Below are positions 8,886-17,686 of a DNA stretch of 64,000 bases, in pieces. A model generated the notes under the pieces. It ran no database searches. It was not told where the DNA came from and saw nothing but the letters and a program-made list of their open reading frames with translations. Numbering within the stretch: position 1 is the first letter of the stretch; each line of letters starts with the position of its first letter. The translations under genes and the position numbers were made by a program. Source of the DNA: an uncultured Alphaproteobacteria bacterium (GTDB lineage Bacteria > Pseudomonadota > Alphaproteobacteria > RF32 > CAG-239); the NCBI GenBank assembly GCA_944393685.1, contig CALYAW010000003.1, positions 110,133 to 174,132 of the forward strand. Direction: 5' to 3'.

Positions 8886-9600
8886 AAAGATTATTAAAAA
8901 TGTCAGTTCTTTTGTTGCTTCAATAGTCGTTTTTTTGTTGGCCGGAGGTATGTATCTATCTTCTAAAGGATTTGAAATGACTGAAGACGGTAAAATTATT
9001 TTGGTTGCTCAGGCTTATGCGCAGGAAAATAGCATGAAGAATCTTCCCGTGATTCCTGATAATTATGTTTTTCCGTCCGAACACAGTGAGGGATCGCTTG
9101 ATGCTCCCGTTGTTTTGTATGAGTATTCTTCTTTTGGTTGTTCACATTGTGCCGATTTCCATTTAAATGTTTTGCCTAAATTGCGCGATAAATATGTTAA
9201 AGATGGAAAATTGCGTTTGGTGTTTGTTCCTTTTCCAATTGATAAAGATTCTATGAATGCGGCTTTGTTGGGTGAGTGTATTGCAGAAGATAAGTATGCT
9301 GCTTTTGCTGATTTAATGTATAAAAAACAAAGAGAATGGAGCTTGTCTCGAAATCCGGAAAAAATTCTTAAACAATATGCAGCTTTGAGCGGTTTGAACG
9401 CTGCAAAAGCAGAGGCTTGCCTGCATGACGATAATGTTGCAAGGGAAATCTTGCTTAATCGCCAAAATGGTGTTACTCAGCTAGGAATTCAAGGGACACC
9501 TTCTTTTGTTATCAGCCATAAGGGAAAAAATGAACTTATTGGCGGAGCTCAAACTTTTGAAAATATGTGCCAGATTATTGATAGCAGATTAAATAATTAA
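8875..9600 (+). CDS. DsbA-family thiol:disulfide oxidoreductase
   Basis: 241 residues from the ATG at 8875; AAGGA lies upstream within dciA. It has an N-terminal membrane anchor or signal (about 10-29) and then a thioredoxin/DsbA fold. The active site is Cys89-Ser-His-Cys92 and the cis-proline loop is GTPSFV (Pro209). The inserted helical domain lies between. Such proteins form disulfides in exported proteins in the periplasm. The PilV-like and other cysteine-containing secreted proteins nearby are plausible but unproven clients. Confidence 0.9.
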   Translation: MKFEKIIKNVSSFVASIVVFLLAGGMYLSSKGFEMTEDGKIILVAQAYAQENSMKNLPVIPDNYVFPSEHSEGSLDAPVVLYEYSSFGCSHCADFHLNVLPKLRDKYVKDGKLRLVFVPFPIDKDSMNAALLGECIAEDKYAAFADLMYKKQREWSLSRNPEKILKQYAALSGLNAAKAEACLHDDNVAREILLNRQNGVTQLGIQGTPSFVISHKGKNELIGGAQTFENMCQIIDSRLNN

Positions 9601-9662
9601 TCTTTATGCGATGGACTTTCTTTAACAACTGCTTAACACTTTTTCGTGTAGAGTAAGAGATA

Positions 9663-9968
9663 ATGAAGAAAATACCAGAAGATATAAAAAGGCTTGATGA
9701 AAAGATTGCCGATTTGAAATCTAAAGAAAAGTATGTTCGTCAAGACAGACAAGAATCGGAGTTTGTTCATGCGACAAAAGCTGGTTTTAGAGTCGGAACA
9801 GAGCTTTTGTCCGGCGTTTTGGTCGGAGCTGCTATGGGGTATGTTTTGGATGGAATATTCTCTATAAGGCCTTGGCTTTTGGTGATTTTTATGTTTTTGG
9901 GCGGAGCAGCAGGTGTTGTGAATGTCTATCGCTTTGCCAAAACAGAAGAACAAAAACGTAAGGAGTAA
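9663..9968 (+). CDS. atpI: ATP synthase accessory protein AtpI
   Basis: 101 residues. A charged N-terminal helix precedes two membrane segments (about 43-62 and 67-88) with the AtpI/AtpZ glycine pattern GVLVGAAMGYVLDG and FMFLGGAAGVVNVYR. AtpI helps assemble the c-ring. It is the first gene of the F0 operon and lies 5 bases before atpB. Confidence 0.9.
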   Translation: MKKIPEDIKRLDEKIADLKSKEKYVRQDRQESEFVHATKAGFRVGTELLSGVLVGAAMGYVLDGIFSIRPWLLVIFMFLGGAAGVVNVYRFAKTEEQKRKE

Positions 9969-9973
9969 TTATC

Positions 9974-10696
9974 TTGTCTAACCCGATGGAACAATTTGTC
10001 GTAAAACCGATTATTCCTTTGCATATCGGTGGTGTGGATGTTTCTTTTACAAATTCGGCGCTGTTTATGATGTTGGCCGTTGCGGCATCAACGTTATTGT
10101 TTGTCTTTTGTTTGAGAAAAAGAAGTTTGGTACCGACAATTGCGCAGTCTATCCCCGAAACAATTTATGAATTTATACATTCTTTGCTTAAAGAAAATGT
10201 CGGAGTGGAAGGCCTGAAGTATTTTCCTTTTATTTTTACTGTTTTTCTATTTATTGCATTTGGTAATGTATTGGGATTGTTCCCCTATGCCTTTACTTTT
10301 ACTTCTCATTTGACAGCAGTTGGTAGTTTATCGATTATTGCTTTGTTGTTTAATGTTTTTATCGGTATTAAAAAGAAAAAATTGGGCTGGCTTCGAACTT
10401 TTTTGCCTAAAGGAATTCCGGTGGCATTGGCTCCTTTGATTATTCCAATTGAAATGATTTCTTTTTTATCAAAACCTTTCAGCTTAACAGTGCGTTTGGT
10501 GGCTAATATGACTGTTGGACATATTATGCTTAAAATTATTGCCGGGTTTGTGGCAACAATTGGTGTTTTTGGGGTTGTCCCGATATTATTTAACTGTTGT
10601 ATTGTATGTTTCGAACTGTTTATCGGTTTATTACAGGCCTTTATATATACGGTATTGACTTGTATTTATTTAGGCGATGCCATACATGAACATTGA
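9974..10696 (+). CDS. atpB: ATP synthase F0 subunit a
   Basis: 240 residues with five to six membrane segments. The essential proton-channel arginine is Arg174, in SLTVRLVANM. The C-terminal helix carries the usual acidic and glutamine residues near FIGLLQAFIYTVL. The start is TTG, with AAGGAG 8 bases before it; an ATG four codons later is too far from that site. Subunit a forms the two half-channels beside the c-ring. Confidence 0.97.
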   Translation: MSNPMEQFVVKPIIPLHIGGVDVSFTNSALFMMLAVAASTLLFVFCLRKRSLVPTIAQSIPETIYEFIHSLLKENVGVEGLKYFPFIFTVFLFIAFGNVLGLFPYAFTFTSHLTAVGSLSIIALLFNVFIGIKKKKLGWLRTFLPKGIPVALAPLIIPIEMISFLSKPFSLTVRLVANMTVGHIMLKIIAGFVATIGVFGVVPILFNCCIVCFELFIGLLQAFIYTVLTCIYLGDAIHEH

Positions 10697-10765
10697 AAAA
10701 CGATTAGGACTCGTTTTTGTATTATTTTTGCAATTTAACTAACTTGAATCGAAAGGAATAGAATT

Positions 10766-10987
10766 ATGGAACCTTTAGCTTATATCGGTGCTGGTATGTG
10801 CGCTCTTTCAATGATGGCTGCCGCTTGGGGCGTTTCTCAAGTATGGACGACCATTATTTCAATTGTCGGGCGGAATCCGCAAGTTAAGAAAGATGTCGAT
10901 ATCTATGGTTGGGCCGGATTTGCTGCCGTTGAGGCTGTCGCTTTGTATGCGTTGGTCTTGGCTTTGGTTATGCTGACTGGTAATTAA
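10766..10987 (+). CDS. atpE: ATP synthase F0 subunit c
   Basis: 73 residues: two membrane helices joined by the polar loop GRNPQVKKD. The proton-binding carboxylate is Glu56 in the second helix (FAAVEAVALYALV). Helix 1 does not show the Gln of Na+-binding c subunits, so proton coupling is likely. AAGG precedes the ATG. A 97-base gap without a convincing gene separates it from the b' gene. Confidence 0.97.
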   Translation: MEPLAYIGAGMCALSMMAAAWGVSQVWTTIISIVGRNPQVKKDVDIYGWAGFAAVEAVALYALVLALVMLTGN

Positions 10988-11084
10988 TTCTTTTGATCGC
11001 AGTTTTGGGCAAGATGCGGTGTCTGTTGCGAATTTTCCGTATCTGCCCCAGATGCGTCAGATGATTGGTTAGAAGGGAGTTCTT

Positions 11085-11570
11085 ATGCCTCAGTTAGACT
11101 TTAGTATATTTCCGTCACAATTTTTTTGGTTGGCTGTCAGCTTTTTTACCATGTTGTTGGTTTTTAGCTTTTTTATCATCCCCAAAACTGCGGAAATGAT
11201 TAATTTGCGGAAAACAAAAATAGATGAATATTTAGAAAAAGCCGCGGATTTGAAGACTAAAATAGAAAAAACTCTGGATAAATATAATCAAGCTCTAAAA
11301 AAAGCGACGGAAGAAGCGAATTTGTCTATTGCCGAGACTAAAGAAGAAATGGACGCCTTGATTGACAGACGTCAAATGGAGCTTTCGGCCAATATGAAAA
11401 AACAGCAGACGGAAAATGAAGCAAAAATCAATGCCGGTAAAGAAAAAGTTTTTCGGCAGCTTGAACCGATGGTTGTTGAATTAACGCAAGATGTTTTGCA
11501 AACAATCGGATTTAAAAACATAAAGCCTGCGGATATTACTCAGATAGTTCAGCAAACAAAGGAAAAATAA
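11085..11570 (+). CDS. atpF': ATP synthase F0 subunit b'
   Basis: 161 residues: an N-terminal membrane helix (about 11-31) then a long charged coiled coil, the peripheral-stalk architecture. Its position between atpE and a second b gene marks it as the divergent b' subunit found in alphaproteobacteria and phototrophs. AGAAGGGAG precedes the ATG. The next gene starts one base after the stop. Confidence 0.93.
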   Translation: MPQLDFSIFPSQFFWLAVSFFTMLLVFSFFIIPKTAEMINLRKTKIDEYLEKAADLKTKIEKTLDKYNQALKKATEEANLSIAETKEEMDALIDRRQMELSANMKKQQTENEAKINAGKEKVFRQLEPMVVELTQDVLQTIGFKNIKPADITQIVQQTKEK

Positions 11571-11571
11571 T

Positions 11572-12186
11572 ATGGCAACAGAAGATAATCTGCCTAATCA
11601 GGAAATTATTGATGCAACGCAAGATGCTGTCTTGAATGCTGTGGGAAGTGTGGTAAATGCTATTGAGACAACCGCTCAGGAATTAGGGGCTCATGAGGCT
11701 GAGCCGTTTTATCTTAGTGCGGAATTTTGGGTAGCTATGTCGTTTGTTTTGGTTGTTGTTTTTTTGACAAGGCCATTGATGCGTTTGGGATATAAAATGT
11801 TACGCAAACGTCGTAGCTTGATTGCTAAAAGAATTGAAGATGCTTCAAATGTTTATGCCGAAGCTCAAAAAATGTTGGCCGATTATGAACGTAAATATCG
11901 TCAAGCTAAAGGTGAAGCGGCTGAAATTATGAATCGGGCCGAACGAGAAATAGCCATCTTGAAGAAAGAAAGATTGAATAAGCTCGAGACCGAGATGGAA
12001 AATAAAGAGCGCGAAACTATTGCCAGAATTGCTGCAACTCAAGATGCTGCAGTGCGTGAAATCACGGAAAAGGTCGTCGATTTGACTATGCAAACCGTTA
12101 AAACGATTTTAAGCCGTGAGTTAACATCTGCAAAGCAGGATAAATTGATTGAAGAATCTATAAATAAATTAACAAAAATCAAATAG
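11572..12186 (+). CDS. atpF: ATP synthase F0 subunit b
   Basis: 204 residues. About 45 residues precede the membrane helix (about 50-68, EFWVAMSFVLVVVFLTRP), a longer extension than in the E. coli protein but common in alphaproteobacterial b subunits. A charged coiled coil follows, including the conserved RIEDASNVYAEAQKMLADYE region. It pairs with b' to form the peripheral stalk. It ends two bases from the stop of the convergent pheA. F1 genes are not in the window. Confidence 0.95.
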   Translation: MATEDNLPNQEIIDATQDAVLNAVGSVVNAIETTAQELGAHEAEPFYLSAEFWVAMSFVLVVVFLTRPLMRLGYKMLRKRRSLIAKRIEDASNVYAEAQKMLADYERKYRQAKGEAAEIMNRAEREIAILKKERLNKLETEMENKERETIARIAATQDAAVREITEKVVDLTMQTVKTILSRELTSAKQDKLIEESINKLTKIK

Positions 12187-12188
12187 TT

Positions 12189-13025
12189 TTACAGAAAACG
12201 GTACGGGTGAGCCGGATAACTTCCTAAAATATGCCAGTCTTCCGCATAGAACTTTAGTTCATCGAAAGCATTTTTGAAACTTTGTCTTGCGGGATGAGAT
12301 TCTATTTCTGCGTAAAATTGCGCAGACACAAATTTTCCGTTAAGCAAATAGCTTTCCAGTTTTGTTATGTTAATTCCATTGGTGGCAAATCCTCCCAGTG
12401 TTTTATAGAGAGCTGCCGGGATATTGCGCGTTTTGAAAATAAAAGATGTAATAAATCTTCCGCCATTGTCTTCAGGGATAGTCTCTTGGGGAGACATAAT
12501 TAAAAAGCGAGTGGTGTTATTTGTTGCGTTTTCAATATTCGGAACAAGAATTTTCAATTTGTATATTTCAGCAGCCAGCGCTGAAGCTATTGCCGCTTGA
12601 GAAGTATCTTGGTTGTGCAATATGTCTTGACATGACAGAGCGGTATCAATTCTTTGGATTGGTTGGATATTATTTTTTTTTAAGAATTGAGAACATTGAG
12701 CTAGGGCTTGCGGATGAGAAGATGCCGTTTTTATGTCTGATAGCTTCGCTTCTGGCAGACCCAAGAGTTGATGTTCTATACGTAGAAAATATTCATTGAT
12801 GATGTGCAATCCTGTTTGCGGTAGTAAAAAATGCACGTCCGAAACTCGGCCGGCATTTGAATTTTCGACCGGAATTACCGCAAAATCGGCTTCTCCTTCT
12901 GAGGTTTTGGTGAAAGCCTCTTCAAAACTCAAGCAGGAAATATATTCTTGGTTGGGGTAGACTGATTTGGCGGCAATGTGTGAGTAAGCACCGGGAACAC
13001 CCTGATATGCAATTTTAAGTTTCAT
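12189..13025 (-). CDS. pheA: Prephenate dehydratase
   Basis: 278 residues, the stand-alone form without chorismate mutase. It converts prephenate to phenylpyruvate in phenylalanine synthesis. The N-terminal catalytic domain begins KIAYQGVPGAYSHIAA and contains the TRF motif (NNTTRFLIMS) needed for activity. The C-terminal ACT domain (about 190-270) has the LESY form of the ESRP phenylalanine-binding motif, which I recall as usual in alphaproteobacteria. Feedback inhibition by phenylalanine is expected from the family. Confidence 0.95.
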   Translation of the reverse strand: MKLKIAYQGVPGAYSHIAAKSVYPNQEYISCLSFEEAFTKTSEGEADFAVIPVENSNAGRVSDVHFLLPQTGLHIINEYFLRIEHQLLGLPEAKLSDIKTASSHPQALAQCSQFLKKNNIQPIQRIDTALSCQDILHNQDTSQAAIASALAAEIYKLKILVPNIENATNNTTRFLIMSPQETIPEDNGGRFITSFIFKTRNIPAALYKTLGGFATNGINITKLESYLLNGKFVSAQFYAEIESHPARQSFKNAFDELKFYAEDWHILGSYPAHPYRFL

Positions 13026-13033
13026 GGTTTTTC

Positions 13034-13765
13034 CTAAAGTTTTAGGTTAACTTTATTCCATCCGCCGCGGCGGGGAGAATTGTTGTCTTCGTCTTGTTTG
13101 GTTATCCAGTTACGGAGAGGTTCGTTCTTCTTGTTAAGAAGGGCTTTTTGTTCTTCGGTTTGAGCAATACCAATGGGGAGTAGTTGGTTAAGAAGAGCTG
13201 GTGATGCAAAATCAACTTTGCTTTTTATTAAAGGATCAACTAAGGCATCAATTATTTGAGCTGCCGGTTTGGCATTGAAAGCGTTAATCTTTCCTCCGTA
13301 AAAAATAGCAAAGGCATGACACGGGCTGGAAAGAAGAACATCCGTGTAGTCAACTCCTCGTACAAAACGCAAGATGACTTTGGGGCGAATGATGCAATTT
13401 TCGGTAACATCAAAGATGATATTGTCCGGATTCATAAAAAGTTCGGACACAATCATGGTTTTGAGTTCATTATTGATAATGCCGCAAAAACCAACGATAG
13501 CCATTCCGTCCAGAGTATAGCCGGTATAGTTTTCCGGTTTGTTGGTGACTTGATAGCAAAAAATTTGTTCGGCGTTGTTTATGTTGTTGACAGCTGTTGA
13601 GCCTATGGCAGAACTAATTTCTTCCAAAATTACGGTATTATTGGGGTTAGGTTTGTATTCCGTGGGTTGGTTCGGACTTTTAAAATCTTCCGTATTATCT
13701 TGTGCATACGCTATGGAAACAGATACTAAACATAAGGCAAAAATTGTTATTTTGAGCCAATTCAT
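13034..13765 (-). CDS. Secreted protein of unknown function
   Basis: 243 residues with a clear signal peptide (NWLKITIFALCLVSVSIAYA, cut before QDN). The mature part has four cysteines (in IFCYQV, GFCGII, ENCII and SPCHAF) that could form two disulfides, and a basic C-terminal tail. No family recognised. It starts upstream of pheA with 8 bases between them, so it may lead a two-gene unit, though a functional link to phenylalanine synthesis is not evident. Confidence 0.7.
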   Translation of the reverse strand: MNWLKITIFALCLVSVSIAYAQDNTEDFKSPNQPTEYKPNPNNTVILEEISSAIGSTAVNNINNAEQIFCYQVTNKPENYTGYTLDGMAIVGFCGIINNELKTMIVSELFMNPDNIIFDVTENCIIRPKVILRFVRGVDYTDVLLSSPCHAFAIFYGGKINAFNAKPAAQIIDALVDPLIKSKVDFASPALLNQLLPIGIAQTEEQKALLNKKNEPLRNWITKQDEDNNSPRRGGWNKVNLKL

Positions 13766-13833
13766 GAAGAATCTCCCCTAATTAAAACCAAGTTCGAGTA
13801 TATATGTCCTTGTCGGATATTTCTATCATTTTT

Positions 13834-13862
13834 TTGAGATAGTTACAAAATAAGTCTAAATA
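13834..13862 (+). promoter_or_regulatory. Promoter of the outer-membrane barrel gene
   Basis: TTGAGA (13834-13839), a 17-base spacer and TAAATA (13857-13862), about 95 bases before the chosen ATG at 13958. Confidence 0.5.
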
Positions 13863-13957
13863 TTTAATAATTAAATAAGAATTGTGCTGATATATTGACA
13901 GTAATTAAAAAAAATAATAATTTGAAAACAATCAAAATTTTGACTATGGAGACTTTT

Positions 13958-14575
13958 ATGAAAAAAACGTATTTGATGATGGCTTCGGCTTTGGTTCTGA
14001 CAATGGCTGCGGCAACGGCAGAAGCACGCGACGGTTTTTATATTGCTGCTCGCGGAGGCTATACAGATTTTAATGTTAATAACAAGGAAGACAGTGTTGC
14101 CGATAAGGCTAAAGTAGAATTGGGAAGCGGATGGCACGCATCCGGTGCGATTGGTTATAAAAAAGGTTATTTCCGTATTGAGGGTGAATATATCTATCGT
14201 GACAGCAGTGATGATGAATATTCGTACGGAACAGCTGGAGCCGGACATAAAACAATTTTGGATTCAGATTCTTTTATGGCCAATGCTTATCTTGATATCA
14301 TGCCCAACTATTGGATTAGTCCGTATTTTACGGGTGGTATCGGTTTGACACGTATGGATTTTGAAACCTATGATTTTGCACCGAGCGGTGCTCGTTCAGA
14401 TGTAGAAACCAGCTCCGATAATAATTTTACGTGGCAGATTGGAGCCGGTTTGTCGTTGCGTATTAACCGTTGTCTGAATTTGGATGCTGGATATCGTTAT
14501 ATTGATATGGGCGAAATCGATGACGCCGATATTAATGCTCACGAGTGGTATGGTGGTTTGCGCTATACTTTTTAG
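13958..14575 (+). CDS. Outer-membrane beta-barrel protein (OmpA-like/opacity type)
   Basis: 205 residues from the ATG at 13958, chosen because GGAG lies 6 bases before it; a frame extending 21 codons upstream has no such site. A signal peptide ends after TAEA-R. Alternating amphipathic strands follow, such as GFYIAARGGYTDFNVN, WHASGAIGYKKGYF and the last strand WYGGLRYTF ending in Phe, the usual signal for barrel insertion. Eight strands are likely. It is monocistronic, with its own promoter and a strong terminator. Specific function unknown. Confidence 0.85.
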   Translation: MKKTYLMMASALVLTMAAATAEARDGFYIAARGGYTDFNVNNKEDSVADKAKVELGSGWHASGAIGYKKGYFRIEGEYIYRDSSDDEYSYGTAGAGHKTILDSDSFMANAYLDIMPNYWISPYFTGGIGLTRMDFETYDFAPSGARSDVETSSDNNFTWQIGAGLSLRINRCLNLDAGYRYIDMGEIDDADINAHEWYGGLRYTF

Positions 14576-14593
14576 TTCTTGAGTTTTTATCTC

Positions 14594-14622
14594 AAAAAGC
14601 TCCCTTGAAAAGGGGGCTTTTT
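14594..14622 (+). terminator. Terminator after the barrel gene
   Basis: AAAAAGCTCCCTT pairs with AAGGGGGCTTTTT (one G-U) around GAA A, followed by a T-run. Confidence 0.9.
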
Positions 14623-14674
14623 TTGTTTTTGAGATGTTGATAACAGTTTGTTTTATGAGACAGTTTCTACTTTT

Positions 14675-14704
14675 TTCTTGAAGAATCGGTTTAGATGTTA
14701 TAGT
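14675..14704 (+). promoter_or_regulatory. Promoter of ppdK
   Basis: TTCTTG (14675-14680), an 18-base spacer and TATAGT (14699-14704), giving a leader of about 75 bases before the ATG at 14788. Confidence 0.45.
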
Positions 14705-14723
14705 TTGGGAGCGAATTGTGTTT

Positions 14724-14753
14724 GCCAAGACGGGCGACTCTGTGTGTCTTGGC
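14724..14753 (+). promoter_or_regulatory. Inverted repeat in the ppdK leader
   Basis: GCCAAGAC (14724-14731) and GTCTTGGC (14746-14753) are perfect inverted repeats 14 bases apart, followed by GTGTTTT. They fall between the predicted transcription start and AAGGAG. They could be an RNA hairpin, a weak attenuator or an operator. Confidence 0.45.
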
Positions 14754-14787
14754 GTGTTTTAACTAAGCTTAAGGAGCTAATATAACC

Positions 14788-17481
14788 ATGAGTAAATGGG
14801 TTTATACATTTGGAAACGGCAAAGCCGAAGGCGATGCCAGCATGCGTAATCTCCTGGGCGGAAAAGGTGCCAACCTTGCTGAAATGAATGTGGTTGGTTT
14901 GCCTGTTCCTCCCGGATTTACCGTTACAACAGAAGTTTGTACATATTACTACAATAATAACAAGACTTATCCTGCCGATCTTAAAGATCAGGTTCGGGAA
15001 GCTGTTGCCGGCGTTGAAAAAATTATGGGCAAAAAATTTGCCGATGCTAACAACCCGTTGCTCTTCTCTGTTCGTTCCGGTGCCCGTGTATCAATGCCTG
15101 GTATGATGGATACCGTTTTGAACCTTGGTTTGAATGATGAAACCGTTCAGGCCTTGGCAAAAGCCTCTGGTTCTGAGCGTTTTGCTTATGATTCTTATCG
15201 TCGCTTCCTGCAAATGTTCTCTGACGTTGTTCTGGGCGCTGATATTGAAGAATATGAAGGTGCTTTGGAAGCCATGAAAAAGTCTAAAGGCTATAAATCA
15301 GATACCGATTTGACAGCCGAAGATCTTAAAGAATTGGTTAAAGAGTACAAAGAAATCGGCCAAAAACTGGGTAAGGTCGTTCCTCAAGATCCTTGGGATC
15401 AATTGTGGGCCGGTATTGGTGCCGTATTTGGTTCTTGGATGGCTGCTCGTGCTATTACCTATCGTAAACTGAATAATATTCCTGGTGACTGGGGTACAGC
15501 CGTTAACGTTCAGACCATGGTCTTTGGTAATGCCGGCGATGATTGCGCTACCGGTGTTTGCTTCTCTCGTGATCCCGCAACAGGTGAAAATGTTTATTAC
15601 GGAGAATATTTGGTTAATGCTCAAGGTGAAGATGTTGTGGCCGGTATTCGTACACCGCAACCTATGGCTTCTAAGGGTGATGGTACCTCTTTGGAAGAAA
15701 AATGGCCTCACCTCTATAAAGAGTTGGTTGATGTTCGTAATAACCTCGAAGCTCACTACAAAGATATGCAGGATATGGAATTTACCATTGAGCATGGTAA
15801 ATTGTGGATGTTGCAGTGCCGTAATGGTAAACGTACTGCTGCCGCTGCTGTCCGTATGGCCGTTGAGATGGTTGAAGAAGGTTTGATTAACAAGGAAGAA
15901 GCTATTATGCGCGTTGGTGCTGATCAATTAGATCAATTGTTGCACCCGATGCTTGATCCTAAGGCTAAGAAAAACGTTATTGCTACAGGTTTGCCTGCTT
16001 CTCCTGGTGCTGCTGTCGGTCGCGCTGTCTTCAATGCTGAAGATGCTGAATCTTGGGCTGCAAAAGGCGAAAAAGTTATCCTTATCCGTAACGAAACCTC
16101 TCCTGAGGATATCGGCGGTATGCATGCTTCTCAGGGTGTTATTACTGCTCGCGGCGGTATGACTTCTCACGCTGCCGTTGTTGCTCGCGGAATGGGTACT
16201 CCTTGTGTATCAGGTTCTCATGAAATTCATATTGACTATGCTAAGAAAACCATGACCACTGACAGCGGTGTCGTTGTTAAAGAAGGTGATTGGGTTTCTT
16301 TGGATGGTGCTAAAGGTCAGATTATCGAAGGTCAAGTTCCGACTGTTAAAGCTGATACCAATAGCGGTAACTTTGGTAAGCTGATGAGCTGGGTTGACGA
16401 AATTCGTACTTTGGAAATTCGCGCCAATGCCGAAACTCCGAAAGATGCTCAAACAGCTCGTGACTTTGGTGCTCAGGGTATTGGTTTGGCAAGAACAGAG
16501 CATATGTTCTTTGATGCTGAGCGTATTCCTGATATGCGTGCCATGATTTTGGCTGATAATGAAGAGGGACGTCGTGCTGCTTTGGCTCGTTTGTTGCCTT
16601 ATCAGAAACAAGATTTCAAAGACTTGTTTAAAATTATGGAAGGTCTGCCGGTTGTTATCCGTTTGTTGGATCCTCCTTTGCATGAATTCTTGCCCAATAC
16701 CGATGCTGAAATGCAAGAATTGGCCAATAAAATGGGTATGACTCTGGAGAAAGTTAAACAACGTGCAAATTCTTTGCATGAGGCTAACCCGATGCTCGGT
16801 CACCGTGGTTGCCGCTTGCCGATTACTTATCCTGAAATCTGCGAGATGCAGACCCGTGCTATCTTGGAAGCCGCTTTGGAATGTGCCGATGATGGTATCA
16901 AAGTTTTGCCTGAAATCGAAGTTCCTTTGACAGGTTCTAAGAAAGAGCTCGACATTGTTAAAGACATTATCGATACTACAGCTGAGAAAGTTTTTGCTGA
17001 AAAAGGCAAGAAGATTAAGTATGAAGTCGGTTCTATGATTGAATTGCCTCGCGCTGCTTTGAAAGCTGATGAATTGGCTCAGTCTGCCGAGTTCTTTGGT
17101 TTTGGTACCAATGACTTGACTCAAACAACTTTGGGTATGAGCCGTGATGATACAGGTGCTATCTTGGATGAATATCGCGCTCGCGGTGTTTATGTGGCTG
17201 ATCCTTTCGCATCAATCGATGTTGAAGGTGTTGGTTGCTTGGTTAAGATGGCTTGTGAAAAAGCTCGCTGCTCCAATCCGAATATTTGGCTTGGTGTTTG
17301 CGGTGAACACGGTGGTGATCCGGCATCTATTGATTTCTTCCAGACTTGTGGCATGAACTATGTTTCTTGCTCTCCGTACCGCGTGCCGGTTGCGCGTCTG
17401 GCTGCTGCTCAGGCTGCTGTTCGTCATAAAGGCGACAAAGTGAATAATGGTGGTCATTGCTGCTGCAAGAAATCAGCCTAA
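14788..17481 (+). CDS. ppdK: Pyruvate, phosphate dikinase
   Basis: 897 residues, typical full length. It interconverts pyruvate, ATP and phosphate with phosphoenolpyruvate, AMP and pyrophosphate. The N-terminal ATP-grasp domain includes LLGGKGANLAEM and LFSVRSGARVSMPGMMDT. The central swivelling domain has catalytic His461 in GGMTSHAAVVARGMG. The C-terminal PEP/pyruvate barrel has RTEHMFF, the FGTNDLTQ motif and Cys838 in VCGEHGGDP. The gene stands alone between its promoter and terminator and uses GC-richer, optimised-looking codons, which suggests high expression. It ends with a histidine- and cysteine-rich tail (GGHCCCKK). Confidence 0.98.
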   Translation: MSKWVYTFGNGKAEGDASMRNLLGGKGANLAEMNVVGLPVPPGFTVTTEVCTYYYNNNKTYPADLKDQVREAVAGVEKIMGKKFADANNPLLFSVRSGARVSMPGMMDTVLNLGLNDETVQALAKASGSERFAYDSYRRFLQMFSDVVLGADIEEYEGALEAMKKSKGYKSDTDLTAEDLKELVKEYKEIGQKLGKVVPQDPWDQLWAGIGAVFGSWMAARAITYRKLNNIPGDWGTAVNVQTMVFGNAGDDCATGVCFSRDPATGENVYYGEYLVNAQGEDVVAGIRTPQPMASKGDGTSLEEKWPHLYKELVDVRNNLEAHYKDMQDMEFTIEHGKLWMLQCRNGKRTAAAAVRMAVEMVEEGLINKEEAIMRVGADQLDQLLHPMLDPKAKKNVIATGLPASPGAAVGRAVFNAEDAESWAAKGEKVILIRNETSPEDIGGMHASQGVITARGGMTSHAAVVARGMGTPCVSGSHEIHIDYAKKTMTTDSGVVVKEGDWVSLDGAKGQIIEGQVPTVKADTNSGNFGKLMSWVDEIRTLEIRANAETPKDAQTARDFGAQGIGLARTEHMFFDAERIPDMRAMILADNEEGRRAALARLLPYQKQDFKDLFKIMEGLPVVIRLLDPPLHEFLPNTDAEMQELANKMGMTLEKVKQRANSLHEANPMLGHRGCRLPITYPEICEMQTRAILEAALECADDGIKVLPEIEVPLTGSKKELDIVKDIIDTTAEKVFAEKGKKIKYEVGSMIELPRAALKADELAQSAEFFGFGTNDLTQTTLGMSRDDTGAILDEYRARGVYVADPFASIDVEGVGCLVKMACEKARCSNPNIWLGVCGEHGGDPASIDFFQTCGMNYVSCSPYRVPVARLAAAQAAVRHKGDKVNNGGHCCCKKSA

Positions 17482-17504
17482 TTGCTGAGATATAAGATGA
17501 AAAG

Positions 17505-17532
17505 GCGTCTGGTGAAAATCAGACGCTTTTTT
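17505..17532 (+). terminator. Terminator after ppdK
   Basis: GCGTCTG pairs with CAGACGC around an 8-base loop, followed by TTTTTT. Confidence 0.9.
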
Positions 17533-17557
17533 ATGTTTAAATATTTTTGATCCAATA

Positions 17558-17586
17558 TTGACAAAATTGTCTAAATGAGCTATCTT
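17558..17586 (+). promoter_or_regulatory. Promoter of the orphan gene at 17687
   Basis: A consensus TTGACA (17558-17563), a 17-base spacer and TATCTT (17581-17586). The untranslated leader is about 95 bases. TTGACA forms part of a short inverted repeat, GACAA-AA-TTGTC. Confidence 0.6.
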
Positions 17587-17686
17587 TCAAGGTATTGTAA
17601 TAATTTTTAAGAAATAGATTAATTCACTATATTTATTAACCGATGTCTGAAAGATAATTACTTTCCACATCATAAAACCCAAGTTT

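Noticed and set aside
10988..11084. Small gene between atpE and the b' gene
   Set aside because: The 97-base gap has no frame with a ribosome-binding site and no hydrophobic or otherwise meaningful translation.
16210..17124. Long (about 300-codon) minus-strand open frame inside ppdK
   Set aside because: It is fully opposite a certain gene with biased codons, a common cause of long antisense frames; its translation has no recognisable domain.
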